Notes: a model not told the origin generated them from the sequence alone. Shown: positions 23,801 to 35,175, counted from the first letter of the stretch. The stretch is 64,000 bases of DNA from Tubulanus polymorphus (GCF_964204645.1 NC_134036.1:9472704-9536703), one strand, 5' to 3'. Numbers and translations: made by a program.

Positions 23801-24495
23801 TCAAGAAGATAAATATAATTATGTAGTACATTATAGAATGTTAAAGTTTTATCTAAAACAAGGAATGATCCTAAAAAAAGTACATAGTTATATTTCATTT
23901 AGTCAATCTAAGTGGTTAGAAAAATATATAGATTTTAACACCAAACAGAGAACTGAAGCTAAATCTGATTTTGAGAAAGATTTCTTCAAACTAATGAACA
24001 ATGCATTCTATGGTAAGACTTGTGAAAATATCAGAAATAGAAATGATATTGAGTTAGTTAGTAATGGTAAAAGAATTAGACATTTACAATCATATCCTAA
24101 GTTCATTGGTAACAGAATATTTGATGACAATTTAGCTGCAGTTAAAATGAGAAGAACATCTATGAAATTTAATAAACCAATTTATGTTGGTGCTTCAGTT
24201 TTAGAATTATCAAAATTACTAATGTATGAATTCTATTATAATGTATTACAACCACTTTTTGGAGAAAAACATATAGAAATCTTATATTTTGATACTGACA
24301 GTTACATATTAAAGATAAAAACTGATAACATAACTAATGATTTAAAAACATTAAAACATCATTTTGATTTCAGTAATTATCCTAAAGATCATGAATTGTT
24401 TAGCAATGATAATAAAAAAGTTCCCGGTAAATTCAAAGATGAATTAGGTGGCGAAGAAATGATTGAATTCATTGGTATTAGATCTAAAATGTATT
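20799..24495 (+). pseudogene. Virus-like B-family DNA polymerase (fragment 1), N-terminus broken, C-terminus cut off
   Basis: The main open frame (21228-24518, 1096 codons) covers nearly the whole polymerase. By its numbering: FLWVIISCLHP near 163, a C2H2 finger (about 280-310), Exo I GDFES near 336, an HNH endonuclease-VII-like insert (C..C near 452, DHDHLNGRFRGAAH about 468-482), Exo II HNLSGYD near 500, Exo III YLKSD near 662, motif A DANNLYGW near 755, motif B KLMNNAFYGKT near 921 and motif C YFDTDS near 1021. This is the protein-primed PolB type. The true start is at 20799: a zinc-finger N-terminus (YYCPTC) runs from there with in-frame stops near 20870 and 21069 and a shift near 21010. 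The gene stops abruptly at about 24495, short of the C-terminus seen in fragment 2. No intein is present at motif C. Confidence 0.85.
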
Positions 24496-24840
24496 TTTTT
24501 GATACTGATTTTTTTTAAGCGGCATTGTCGGTATTTCAGTATTGTTGAAGGCACATGATTCAGTTGATAATTCGGATTCTGTTGTACTCGACGATGATCC
24601 GTTGATCTCGGGTAGCTTTACGCATGGAATGATTGGCTTCTCTAGGGCAAACGATTCTAACTCCGGTACACACGGTGACTCAACGGCAGCTTCGAGCAGT
24701 GGTTTGGTCGCTCGAGCGTCGTCTTCTTCTATTTTTGACACAGCAGACGTTTTTCGTTTAACGGCAATTATCCGCGCGGAAGCGAATTTTTTTTTCACAC
24801 CAGGTCCGCCATTTTGTTTCTCCATATGACATGCTATCAC
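24496..24840 (-). CDS. Unrecognised ORF abutting the viral breakpoint
   Basis: A 118-codon frame begins ATG-ATT at 24840, with a second Met (MEKQNGG) six codons in. It is Ser/Glu/Pro-rich with a basic start (GVKKKFASARIIAVKRK) and no known domain. Its last about 10 codons are the viral flank, so the open frame was cut by the junction. A 30-bp piece covering GVKKKFA recurs near 27878-27900, suggesting a repeated element. Coding status is uncertain. Confidence 0.3.
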
Positions 24841-25220
24841 GTGATCTCAACATGTAAACACGCTAACTACCGGTATACATAAAACACGTGTTCCTTATAA
24901 ATCTGGAATAAGTTGAATAACGAAACCCACTCAGTAACAAAACGAAAATTGGAGTCTAGAATATAATCCTTGATTATAATGTTAATAAAATTGGGGAATT
25001 ATATGCTCAATTTTATTAATTATAATTTATACTGAAGTAGACACCGCGTGTAGAAGACGCTGTCCTCAATTATGCCAGATCCCAAAGAGTCTCAAGTCTA
25101 GACTTTTGTGTCCTTGTAAATAAAAAATTATACGGGGGAATATCCTCTTAGCCTCTGCAGGGAATCAAGTCTACGTCCTTGAGCTCCTTCTGAAGGGCCG
25201 AAAATAAATACAGGCCTCTT

Positions 25221-25450
25221 CATAGGCGTCGCCGGGATTTTTTTATGGGGGTCCGAATATCGGCAATTTGGTAAATCTAGTAAGGCAGCGAAGCTGCCTT
25301 TGACGAGGACCGAAGAAAATTTTGAAAATTAGGAGCGATTTAAAGCGTTTTCCCGCCACCTTGTGGAGTTTTTATATAGTAAAAAACGAAGAAACCTAGC
25401 CGAAAAAGGGGGTTCGTTCGCTCCCCCGAACCCCCCTGGCGACACCTATG
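25221..25450. mobile_element. MITE with CATAGG(C/T)GTCGCC terminal inverted repeats
   Basis: The left end CATAGGCGTCGCCGGG is matched by the inverted right end CCTGGCGACACCTATG. The 230-bp interior has no coding frame. The flanks CTCTT and CTCTC may be a target duplication. Confidence 0.7.
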
Positions 25451-25822
25451 CTCTCTGCTGCCACCAGACTTCAGCACCACTCATAAGTCAGATATTTATC
25501 ACAAATCAAACATTTATTTGCTAAACAAACAAGCCCAATCCTGGGCTTCCACACTATTTGTCAAAGAAAATATCTATGAAAATGTAATACAAAATTAATT
25601 AGTTATTTACAAATACTGGTAGGGATCAGCAGTATGACAGCCTCAGATTGTCACGAAGAGAGACAAATTATTATATTGAAATCTTTACATAATATACTAA
25701 TACATAAGATGCTATTTTATATATTTTGATAATACAGCAGTTATGAAGAGTGAGACTTAAATGATTATTGCAGTATCTTTATACGGGGTGCAGCAGTTTA
25801 GGAACTAATGCTAACAGATTTG

Positions 25823-26823
25823 TCATAATTTGTCTGAATTTGGCTCACCAAGAGAGGAATTGTATGGGGAATTGTTTACAATGCTATGATACTTGCTCAG
25901 GTGTCCATCCATTTCTTTGGTATACCATATCTTTTTCTTGAGGGTTTTAAACCAGGTATCCTCCCTCTCAACCTCAATTTGTATCTGACGCCAACTTTGA
26001 ATAATATGACAGAAAGAAAGAGCTCCACGATCATATGAACAATGCGAAAATTTAACAATATGATTGGGCTTGGAGTCCAATATCTTGATAAGAGTGGTGC
26101 ATACATTTTCTGGCAGAATGGACGGATACTTTAAAAGATCACCAACTTCAGCAGAATGTTTCTCCACGACAGTGAACTGTCCAAAACTGGTCGGCGGAAT
26201 ACGCAATTGACTGATTCTCCTGCGGGAAATATTTTCATATGCTGTGTCAATATCAGGCACCTGTAATAAAGATAATAGCCATAAGAAATATTGTACAGAT
26301 TTACATATAACATCATATACCAATCAACTGACATGACTATCTGAACAGAGTTTTTGTAATTCCCTACTTTTTCCCGGATTCTATCAAATTTTGATCAATT
26401 CCCTGACTTTTCCCAACCGGGAATTCAATTTTTAAATTCCCTACTTTTTCCCGTTTTCCCGGTAAGCTGGGAACCATGCATTAATGGCGGCCAGTCAGCA
26501 ACAAGAAACTCGTCCAAGATATTTTATGCCCAGTGCGAAGACAGGAAACCACAAGAGGCCCTCGACAGGGTGTTTGTATGCTGTATTCCAAGGAATTTGG
26601 CATATGTAATCTGGAAAATATCCCTGTATTCCGTATTCCGATGGCAAAACAAGACAGTTTTCTCCTTGTATTCCAAGAATTTCAGCAAAATCGACAATTT
26701 TCAGCTTTTTATGCTGTATTCCACTTCAAATTAGTATTCCGTATTCCATGACCCCCTGTAGAGAACCTCACACAAAGGACTTGTGATATAAAATCAACTT
26801 ACCGTTACTATAGCTGAATCCAT
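25823..26823 (-). CDS. Small two-exon host gene, function unknown (152 aa)
   Basis: Exon 1 (26823-26803) encodes seven residues beginning MDSAIVT and ends at a donor G|GTAAGT. The intron (26802-26261) ends TTTATTACAG. Exon 2 (26260-25823) continues in phase 0 and runs 145 codons to a stop. The product is mixed alpha-like and soluble, with basic ISRRRISQLRIPP near the start and a tryptophan/lysine-rich stretch (TWFKTLKKKIW) near residue 120; no signal peptide or membrane segment. I do not recognise the family. The matching phase and both consensus splice sites support a real gene; upstream 5' UTR exons may exist. The intron contains repeated TTCCCTGACTTTTCCC-type sequence. Confidence 0.5.
26371..26470. 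repeat. TTCCCTACTTTTTCCC inverted/direct repeat cluster
   Basis: AATTCCCTACTTTTTCCCGG, AATTCCCTGACTTTTCCCAA and CCGGGAATTCAATTT repeat and invert over 100 bp inside the intron. A related ATTCCGTATTCC motif recurs at 26625-26755. It looks like a MITE end cluster. Confidence 0.55.
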
Positions 26824-27429
26824 ACTTGTTATCTAAGCATTGTTCACATTATTTAATAACTACATTTTAGTATCACGATAATATTCTTTGCCTAAAATTA
26901 AAACAGAGAAATTTGGTTGGCATCTTATGTGAATTTGACCAAAACTGTCTGATTTATGAGGTGCCGCACGTTTTTAAATAGGACTCGTTGCGTCTTGGGA
27001 GGTTGATGGAGCAGGCGTCTGAAGCGCTAGAGTGTAAAGCCTGCGGAGGTGTTCTCTGCAAATTTTGGGAGAAGATCTACACAACTCGGTATTGCGGCTT
27101 ATCACACTCAACACATACACTGTCATGATTTTAGGCCTATATGTTTACAATAGACATTAATTGGCTTCAAAAGTTTAAGTTGCAAATTCTTAATAGAATC
27201 TTAATAGTTCAGATTTCTACCGTCACAGTTTGAGCCTACAAATGAGGGAGCTGTGGTCTGACAGCGGGGGTCTGACACTGACAGGCCAAATTTTGGGCAA
27301 TTCCGACATTTCTTATATTCCCAAATAATAGTTTCTCTGATGAAGATAAATTCCTATTAATCATTTCGTCCCCACTAATGACACGTAGCCTAGGACAGTT
27401 TACAGCTTTTGGGTTTTCCAACTCATAAA

Positions 27430-27632
27430 TAAAAAATTGTCACTTAATGGTAATATATAAAGTAGAATGTACATGTATATATACATATTCTTGTATAACG
27501 AATAAGTCTAATGCTTATGTTGTGTTGTGTTTTATTCTATTTTATATCATTTTATTTTTGTTACAATTGCATTGCATCTACAATCATGTATGATAATAAA
27601 GAATTGAATTGAATTGAATTAAAGTCAAAGAA
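27430..27632 (+). mobile_element. LINE 3' tail remnant
   Basis: The stretch ends ATAATAAAGAATTGAATTG followed by more AATTG units, a polyA-like signal and short tandem tail typical of non-LTR element 3' ends. No ORF remains. Confidence 0.45.
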
Positions 27633-28284
27633 GGAAAAACGTGCCTGTAAAAAGAATGAAACCATTAACTTACTTCGGTTTCCTACTGGTCTGAGACGCG
27701 AAGCTGGCAAGTAGTCAATCATGGTCAATTGGCTGGCGCTAGGCCTCCTACCACAGCTTATATTTAGTCAAGAGTCGACAGTAGATTTTGTCGTTCACAT
27801 CATGGATTTCTTCATGCATTGCGACATGCAGTCCGGAAGCGAAACTGAGTTGGGCATGCGCAGTGGCTATCTGACATGGTGTGAAAAAAAAATTCGCCGC
27901 GCGGAACCATCCGGACGCGTCACCGTCGTGTTAGAGAGTAACTGTAGCGGGCTTGGAGGCATTTCTTTTCTAATTTCTTCTAAAATTCTATGGAGATCGT
28001 CGTTCGTTGGAAATGACGTTGTTTTATAATCTGGACTCTTTGGCGACGGTATTTCCTTGGTATGAGTTACGAGCGGGTTTTCTTCCTTAATTACTGTCGG
28101 TGTCTTCTGTCTTTTGCCGGTCGGAACCTTGTTCTCTTTTCCCGGTTTTCTTTTAGTCGGATGAAGGATCGGGGTCTCCGGGCGACTTAATTAAACACTG
28201 GATCTCCGGAGGGGCAAATTCAAATTCATCATCGTCGTCTATCGCGACGAGTTTCACTTTTTCGATGATCGATCTGGTATCTTC

Positions 28285-28506
28285 CTAGTGTCTTCTGTGT
28301 GTTTTTCTAGCATGTTGTCGAATCAGGTCTCGACGTCCGTTCTTGTAACTGCAGAGTTTGCATCGATATTCATACCCCTGATGCGGCTTACTTTGACATT
28401 TTAAATCATGCGCCTTGAGGTTCCTCATTGACGCGAAATCTTTCTTACAGTGGACACATAAAAATGGCGTTGTCCCGTGCATTCTGAAATGTATAATCAT
28501 ATTCAA
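28285..28506 (-). CDS. C2H2 zinc-finger ORF downstream of Gypsy pol
   Basis: The 73-codon frame has two Cys/His units: FLCVHCKKDFASMRNLKAH...C and YRCKLCSYKNGRRDLIRQHARKTH. TTATACATTTCAG lies just before its second ATG (ATGCACGGG), which looks like a splice acceptor, so the true product may be a spliced 3' ORF of the Gypsy element or a host exon. It follows the integrase on the same strand after only a few bases. Confidence 0.5.
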   Translation of the reverse strand: MNMIIHFRMHGTTPFLCVHCKKDFASMRNLKAHDLKCQSKPHQGYEYRCKLCSYKNGRRDLIRQHARKTHRRH

Positions 28507-28508
28507 AG

Positions 28509-29138
28509 TTACAGAGCGAGTAGCAATGGTGGTATAACTCTTCTCCCCGACCTGGTGTAAGTGGGTGGATCTGGACTGGGTTTCCAGAAGGTCAATTCAG
28601 CGAATTGCGGTTTTGTTTCATTTTCTCGCTCGTATAATTTAAGTCGGTCGAAATGCACTCGTTTAATTTTGTGTATCTTTGTGTATCTCATACCCTACGT
28701 TTAATTTTGTGTTTCTCTGTGTATCTCATACCCTACGTCATTTACTTTACGTTTGACTGTCCAGGGACCATCCCACGGATGGTATAACTTTGGTGACATT
28801 CCCCGAGGGCAAGCGGGGTTATGAAGCCAAACTAATGCTCCGACAGAAAATGCGACTCCGGTGGCTTTAGTATCGTAGTTACGCTTCATTCTCCGAGTCC
28901 GAACAGTAGAATTGTGTCTTGCCAAATCGTGCGCTGCACGAATACGCTCTCTTAGTTCTACGGTGAACATATTTAAGCTACGAGAGCTTTCGTGAGGCGG
29001 GCCTTCATACATTAAGTCGATGGGTAGGCGAATCTCATGCCCGAACATCAGATTCGGGGTGAATTTAGTCGAATCATGAACGGCCGATCGATAGGCCATA
29101 GCGATGAACGGCAATTGTTCGTCCCAGTCAGAGTGGTT
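28509..29138 (-). pseudogene. Gypsy retrotransposon integrase C-terminal part
   Basis: The frame 29114-28701 encodes LPFIAMAYRSAVHDSTKFTP and LMFGHEIRLPIDLMY, the conserved end of the Gypsy integrase core, then GALVWLHNPACPRGMSPKL and WDGPWTV, the GPY/F-type module. A direct repeat of about 35 bp around GTTTAATTTTGTGT disrupts the frame at 28690-28740; the frame 28691-28509 (HFDRLKLYE) is the tail. The upstream part of the element is absent: virus-like DNA begins at about 29140. Confidence 0.85.
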
Positions 29139-29142
29139 AATT

Positions 29143-32100
29143 AATAAAATTAATAATTTAAAAATATATGTATTCGAATTAATGCAATAACCAAAGACAA
29201 AAGGTGAAAATATTAAGGATTATACATTGGAAGCTTTATATTTAACAGAATATTATGATGATGAAAATGCTATAGATTTGTTATATTACAAAAAAGATGA
29301 AAATGAACATTATATGTGGTTAAAACAAATTGATTTATTCTTTAGCACAGAAAGTGATTTTAACAGGCATAAAATTTATCTATGTAGAAAATTTTTATCT
29401 AAATTTAGAACTGAGAATGCTTTACTAAAACATAAAGAATTATGTGGTAATAAAGATTTTTGTAAATTTATAATGCCAACAGAAAAAGATTATAAATTGA
29501 AATTTACTAATCATAAATTTAAGAATATTGTTCCATTTGTAATTTATGGGGATTTTGAATCGTTCAATAAAGAATTAACTGATCAAGATAGAAAAGAAAT
29601 ATATAACAAAAAGCAATTATTAAAATCAATGGATAAAGGAAATGAATTAAATGAAGACACAACACAAGATCCGCCAATTATAAACACAATTAAAAAAGTT
29701 CATCAAAGAGCTGCTGCTTATGGAATTTATATGAAATCAAATTATCCTGAATTATATGAAAGTCAATATATTTCTTTTAGAGGTGAAGATGTAGTTAATG
29801 ATTTTTGTGACAAAATGATTGAATTTGAAAGTGATTTTGCAAAATTATTAAACAAAAATAAAAGAATAGTTATGACAAAAGAAGATGAAATTGATTTTAA
29901 TTATGCAACTCATTGTTGTTGTTGTGAAAAAAACGTTTTCATTCATTTGATAAAAAAGTAAGAGATCATGATCATTTAAATTCAAAATATCGTGGAGCTG
30001 CTCATGAAGATTGTAATTTACAAGCTAAGAAAGTTAATTTCGTACCAATATTATTTCATAATTTATCAGGCTATGATACCCATCTATTTATAAAACAATT
30101 ATCGAGAAAATTGGGCGCAATTAATCAAGAAATAGAAGAATATAATGCTATGAATGGTGTAAATGTAAGAACTATTAGCTAAAACATCCGAAAATTATAT
30201 TTCATTTCAATTTGGTTGCATTAGTTTTTTAGATTCTTATAGATTTCTTGCAAGTTCATAAGATAATTTATCAAAAAGTTTAGTTGATAATGATTTTATA
30301 ATAACTCGATATTATTATCCAAATGAACAAGATTTTAAATTATTGAGATATAAAGGTGCAATTCCTTATTCATTTTATAAAACACACAATGATTTTAATG
30401 TAACAGAATTATTAAAAGATCAATTTTATGATCAATTAAAAGAGGAGTATGTGAAAGATGAAGTGTTTAATAGTACATTAAATATTTGGAACCATTTTAA
30501 GATGAAAAATCATGGTGAATTAGTTGATTTATACTTAAAATCAGATGTTATGATATTGGCTGATATATTTGAAAAATTTAGAGAAGTTAATTTGAATCAT
30601 TTTAATGTTGATCCTTGTTATTGCTACTCTAGTCCTGGTTTAACCTGGCAATGTGGTTTAAAATACACAAATGTAGAATTAGATTTATTAAAAGAACCAG
30701 ACATGGTTTTATTATTTGAAAAATGAATTAGAGGTGGAATTAGTGGTGTTATGGGAGATAGGTATTTTAAAGCAAATGATGAATATAAATTATTATATAT
30801 TGACGCCAATAATTTATATGGTTGGGCAATGATGCAACCTCAACCATACACAAATTTTATATTGACAGAAGTTGAAAATGATGATAAAACTGATTGGGAA
30901 AGCGCAATTGCGAGTTTAAAAGATGAAACACCAATTGGTTATTTCTTTGTAGTTGATTTAGAATATCCTGAAAATATAAAGTTTAAAACAAGAAACTTAC
31001 CTTATTGCCCAGAACATTTAACCGTAGATGATAGTTATTTAAGTGAATACCAGAAGAAAATAAAACCGAAAGATCATGTTTTTACAGAAAAATTAATACT
31101 TACTCAAAATAATAAATACAATTATATTGTTCATTATAGAATGTTAAAATTTTATCTAAAACAAGGAATGAAATTAAAGAAAGTACATAGATATATTGAA
31201 TTTTTAATCAATCGAAGTGGTTAGAAAAATATATAGATTTCAATACTCAACGGAGAACCATATCAAAAAAAGATTTTGAAAAAGATTTCTTCAAATTAAT
31301 GAATAATAGTTTTTATGGTAAAACATGCGAAAATATTAGAAATAGAAATGATATTGAATTAGTAAATAATTCTGAACGATTAAGACATTTACAATTAAGT
31401 CCTAGACATTTAGGAAATAAAAGATTTGAAGATTAGTTAACAGCAGTTAAATTAAAAAGAACGTCAATGAAATTTAATAAAGCTATATTAATTGGTTCAA
31501 CTGTTTTAGAAGTATCAAAATTATTAATGTATGATTTTTATTATAATGTTTTACAACCACTTTTTGGGGAAAAGCATATTGAAATATTGTATTTTGATTC
31601 TGTAACAGCTGACACCCCAATATTATTAAAATGTAATGATAAAATATTGATAAGAAGAATTTCAGAAATAATTCCCAAACAAAATGAATGTTATATTTCA
31701 TATGGTGAAAAAGAATTAATACAAATAAATGGTTTAATGGATGTTTGGACAAGAAATGGATTGAAAAAATTAAAGAATATTATTAGGCATAAAACAAATA
31801 AGAAAATCTATAGAGTTAGAACTAAATTAGGGTTTGTAGATGTTACAGAAGATCATAGTTTAACTAAACGAATTGGCGATGAAATAAAACCAACTGATAT
31901 AAACATTGGAGATGAATTATTACATAAAAGATTTTTCCAAAGAATGAATCATATGTCATTCGACGAAATTATTGATAATATTCATAATATAGAACCTGAA
32001 ACATTAGAAGAAAAAGAATATTTTATCAAAGGATTTTTCATGGGTGATGGTTCAGCAGGTGCGTATAATTATGTTTGGGGTAATAAATATTGTTGGTATT

Positions 32101-33119
32101 TATGCAATCAAGACTTAAAATTATTAGAAAGAATTAAGAAATTCTGTGAAGAAGTTTATTCACATAAAACATTTAGAATCATGGATGTTATGAAATCATC
32201 AGCAGTTTATAGAATACTTGTAAATAATCCTAAAGATTTTGCTATAAAATATAATGATGAATTCTATATTCATGCAATAGTGAAAAGTAATACTTCAACA
32301 AAAGAAAAGATAGTTCCAGATTATGTATTAAATGCAAAAAATTATTTAAGAAAATGGTTCTTCATTGGATTCTACGCAGCAGATGGTGCTAAAAAATTTA
32401 CAAAGGATAAAAAGAAAACCTTTGCACAGATAGGAAAAGTTGCTTTATCGGGGTTAAATATATTATGTAATTCATTAGGCTTCAATATGAATATTGGATT
32501 GATTAAATCTAAAGGAAATTGCTTTAATTTAAGCCACACAGAAAAAGATTTAACTGAAGAAGTTAAAGATTTATTTGAAATATATAACCCAACAGATTAT
32601 GTTTATGATTTATCAACCGAAGATGGCACATTCACCTGTGGATTTCCATTAATTTGCTTCATTACTGATGCGTACATACTAAAAATCAAGACAAATGACA
32701 TAACAAAAGACATAAAAACATTAAAACATCATTTTGATTTTAGCAATTATCCCAAAGATCATGAACTATTTAGCAATGATAATAAACAAATTCCTGGTAA
32801 ATTTAATAATGAATTAGGGGGTGATGAAATGATTGAATTTGTTGGGATAAGAAGTAAAATGTATAGTTACAGAACAAAAGATCATGAAGCTACAAAGTTA
32901 AAAGGAATAACAAAGCATGTGGTTGATAAACATATAGAATTTCAAGATTATATAAAGTGTTTATATAACTCAATTGTAATGAAACACAAAATGAATTGTT
33001 TAAGATCAGAAGATCACGAGATGTACATTAATGAAGTTGAAAAAACTAGTTTGAATCCATTTGATGATAAAAGGCATATTTTAGATGATGGTATAAAAAC
33101 ATTACCTTATGGTTATTAA
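29143..33119 (+). pseudogene. Virus-like PolB (fragment 2), 5'-truncated, intein-containing
   Basis: It aligns with fragment 1 from about residue 215 of that frame. All motifs are found: Exo I GDFES (about 29550), HNH DHDHLNSKYRGAAH (about 29960), Exo II NLSGYD, Exo III YLKSD (about 30530), motif A DANNLYGW (about 30800), motif B (about 31300) and motif C split by an intein (31599-32663). Disruptions all lie before 31440: stops at 29189, about 30258, 30724 and 31432, and shifts near 29945, 30170 and 31205. From 31467 to 33119 the frame is fully open, including intein and C-terminus (...LDDGIKTLPYGY). Its stop overlaps the stop of the convergent zinc-ribbon gene by two bases. Confidence 0.85.
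31599..32663 (+). CDS. Intein with LAGLIDADG homing endonuclease, in PolB motif C
   Basis: A 355-codon open insertion splits the catalytic YxDTD motif after its first Asp; fragment 1 has the uninterrupted motif at the same place. Splicing blocks are visible: block A begins Ser (SVTADTPI), block B is VTEDHSL, block F is VYDLSTEDGTF. The endonuclease has two LAGLIDADG-type helices, KGFFMGDGSAG (about 32030) and IGFYAADGAKK (about 32360). The C-extein starts with Thr. The last two residues read Phe-Ile where splicing inteins have His-Asn, so C-terminal cleavage is probably lost. This insertion site is a classic intein site in archaeal and giant-virus PolB. It is an insertion within PolB, not a separate gene. 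Confidence 0.85.
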
Positions 33120-34443
33120 AATGGATCAATATCATCAAACTCGAAATCGCTATTGGCTTCTTCATTTTCATTTAATTGTTCTTGTATAATTTGTTTAGGT
33201 TCTTCCATTTCATTTTTCTCATTTAAATAACGTGTTATATTGTGCCACATTTCATCTCGCTCTCTTTGTTTCTTTTTGTTCGTCAATTCATCAAATGGAA
33301 ATATAATATCTATGTTTAAATAATTTACAATCTTATTAAAAAAGAGTTCATAATTAGTTGAATCTGTTATTCTATTATCCACATAATATCTTAATATTTG
33401 TTTGAATGTTTCTTTTATATTTTCCATATCTTCTTCTGTTAATTTAGGTTTTTCATAATTATCGTTAAATAATAAATATAAATACATTTTCTTTTGTTTT
33501 GTGTTAAATGTTGATGGAATAATTGTTTTTATAATATCTTTTTTAGTTATTTCACCATTTTTATTTTCTATTTTTTTCATTTTTTCAAGCCATTGCATAT
33601 ATTCTGGTGTATGATCTTCTATAGAAAATATTTTAAAAATGTCATCTAGATAATTTAATTTTGGTTCTACGAGAAATTCTCTAGTTTTTTCATCACCCCA
33701 TAAATTCTTTTGCCATCCACATTCATTACAAAATAACACAGTACCTTCTTGTCTTAAGGTCGCATAAATACATTGTGGGCATTTTTGTTTATAATTTATT
33801 GGTGATAGATCTTCATTAAGCTCTTGGTATTTTTTTACGTTTTCTTTATGTTTTATTGTTCTATTATGTAGATTTTAATTACTTGTTGTAATAATCAATT
33901 TACAATATTTACAATAATATGTTTTTCTTGTTAATTCATTATATTGTTTTTCTAACTTTTCAACTGTTTCTTTATTATCTGGTAACGTTTTCTCATAATT
34001 CATTTTTTCTAATATTTTATTTTTTCTTTCATTGAATTCTGCTTCAAATTTATTAGAAATTTTTATCTATATGTACTTTACGAAATTGATGATTCTCCCA
34101 ATCTTCTATATTTTCAGGGCTATATTTTATTCGACAAGGCTCACAGAAATAATCTTTTATATTATCCTTATCATAGAATAAGAAAGGTCTTTTCCAAATA
34201 ATTTCAGATTCAACTTCAACAGAATTACTATTACTTTCATTACTATCAACATTAGCCGTTGCGCCATTAATTTTACACTTCTCTGAATGATTTTTAACAT
34301 AATTTCTTGAGAATAATTTATTACATTTAGGGCAGTTTATTTTAGGGGGTTTATAATTTTCATCGTGTTTTTTTCATATGTCGAGCCATATTACTTTTTC
34401 TTAGAAGTTCACCACAAATTTCGCATGGTATCTTCTCATCCAT
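33116..34443 (-). pseudogene. Zinc-ribbon protein resembling poxvirus VLTF3-type late transcription factor
   Basis: Reading from the ATG at 34443: a C2H2-like unit (CEICGELLRKSNMARHMKK), a second (CPKC...H...C), further Cys pairs, then a zinc ribbon (QKCPQC...LFCNECGW, about 33790-33715) and a 200-residue helical domain (33739-33116). That domain has R.....NYELFFNKI, then FP, then RERDEMWHNI, a pattern I associate with the C-terminus of VLTF3-like factors, which direct late gene transcription in nucleocytoplasmic large DNA viruses. Breaks: one extra A in a 7-A run near 34366, a stop near 34060, and a TAA near 33878. It is convergent with PolB and divergent from the late block. VLTF3 homology is inferred by eye. 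Confidence 0.5.
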
Positions 34444-34515
34444 TTATTTAGGAAAAATTTTATCAAAATTAATTTTTAGTGATGAGCGGTAATTTTTTTA
34501 TGTTATAAATAAATG
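34441..34515. promoter_or_regulatory. Divergent late-type promoter region
   Basis: The leftward gene starts at TCCTAAATAAATG after a T-rich run on the minus strand; the rightward gene starts at TTATAAATAAATG after TAATTTTTTTA (34490-34500). Both match the T-run plus TAAATG layout of poxvirus late promoters, placed back to back in about 70 bp. Confidence 0.6.
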
Positions 34516-35175
34516 GTAGAATTAAAAGAATACAGAATATTTGTTGATTCTAGAAAACTTTCAAATTATAAATCACATAATTTACTAATACAATTAGATA
34601 GAGAATTTGAGAATTGTGTTGATTTAAAATTAGTAAATATAAGTTTATGTAACTCATTTTACAATATATCGGATAAAAGTCTAGAACATTTAATTTTTTC
34701 AATCTTTTACAAAAAAAGGAATAAATGTTTTTTTATATATTTAAAACCAGGATTATATAATTTAGATACATTAGCACAAGAGATTAAATGAAAAGCTCGA
34801 GCTGAATTAGGAAGTGATTCCGGATTTAGTATTAGATTTTCAAAAAGTCATAGTTCTAATAAAAGAAGGTAGATCAAATTTAATGCCTTTTACACACTTT
34901 TATATTTATTGCAATTTAATCGATCCTACACAAACATTTGATTGAAGCAACTAAAGATAAAACTTGCAATTCTAGTATACTAAATATTTTTACCATTAAA
35001 AAATGTTAAACAATTTGGAACTCAAATAAATTTTAATTTAACAGAATGTGATTTTAAACTTTGCATTCCACATTTCAATAATTTCAAATTAGAAATAAGA
35101 AATCATAATGGTTATTTAATTGATTTAAATAACTTTCCTGTGATATATGAATTAGTTATAAGATGTAGAGAGTAA
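34513..35175 (+). pseudogene. Penton-like minor capsid protein, broken
   Basis: The start (EYRIFVDSRKLSNYKSHNLLI) and the VDLKLVNISLCNSFYNI then LKPGLYNLDTLAQEI pattern match a recurrent single-jelly-roll, penton-like family of Polinton/adintovirus-type elements. The frame is open to 34791, where a TGA occurs; it resumes downstream with further shifts and ends NHNGYLIDLNNFPVIYELVI at 35175, a typical final beta strand. The length of about 220 codons fits. It heads the late block. Family assignment is from pattern memory. Confidence 0.5.
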
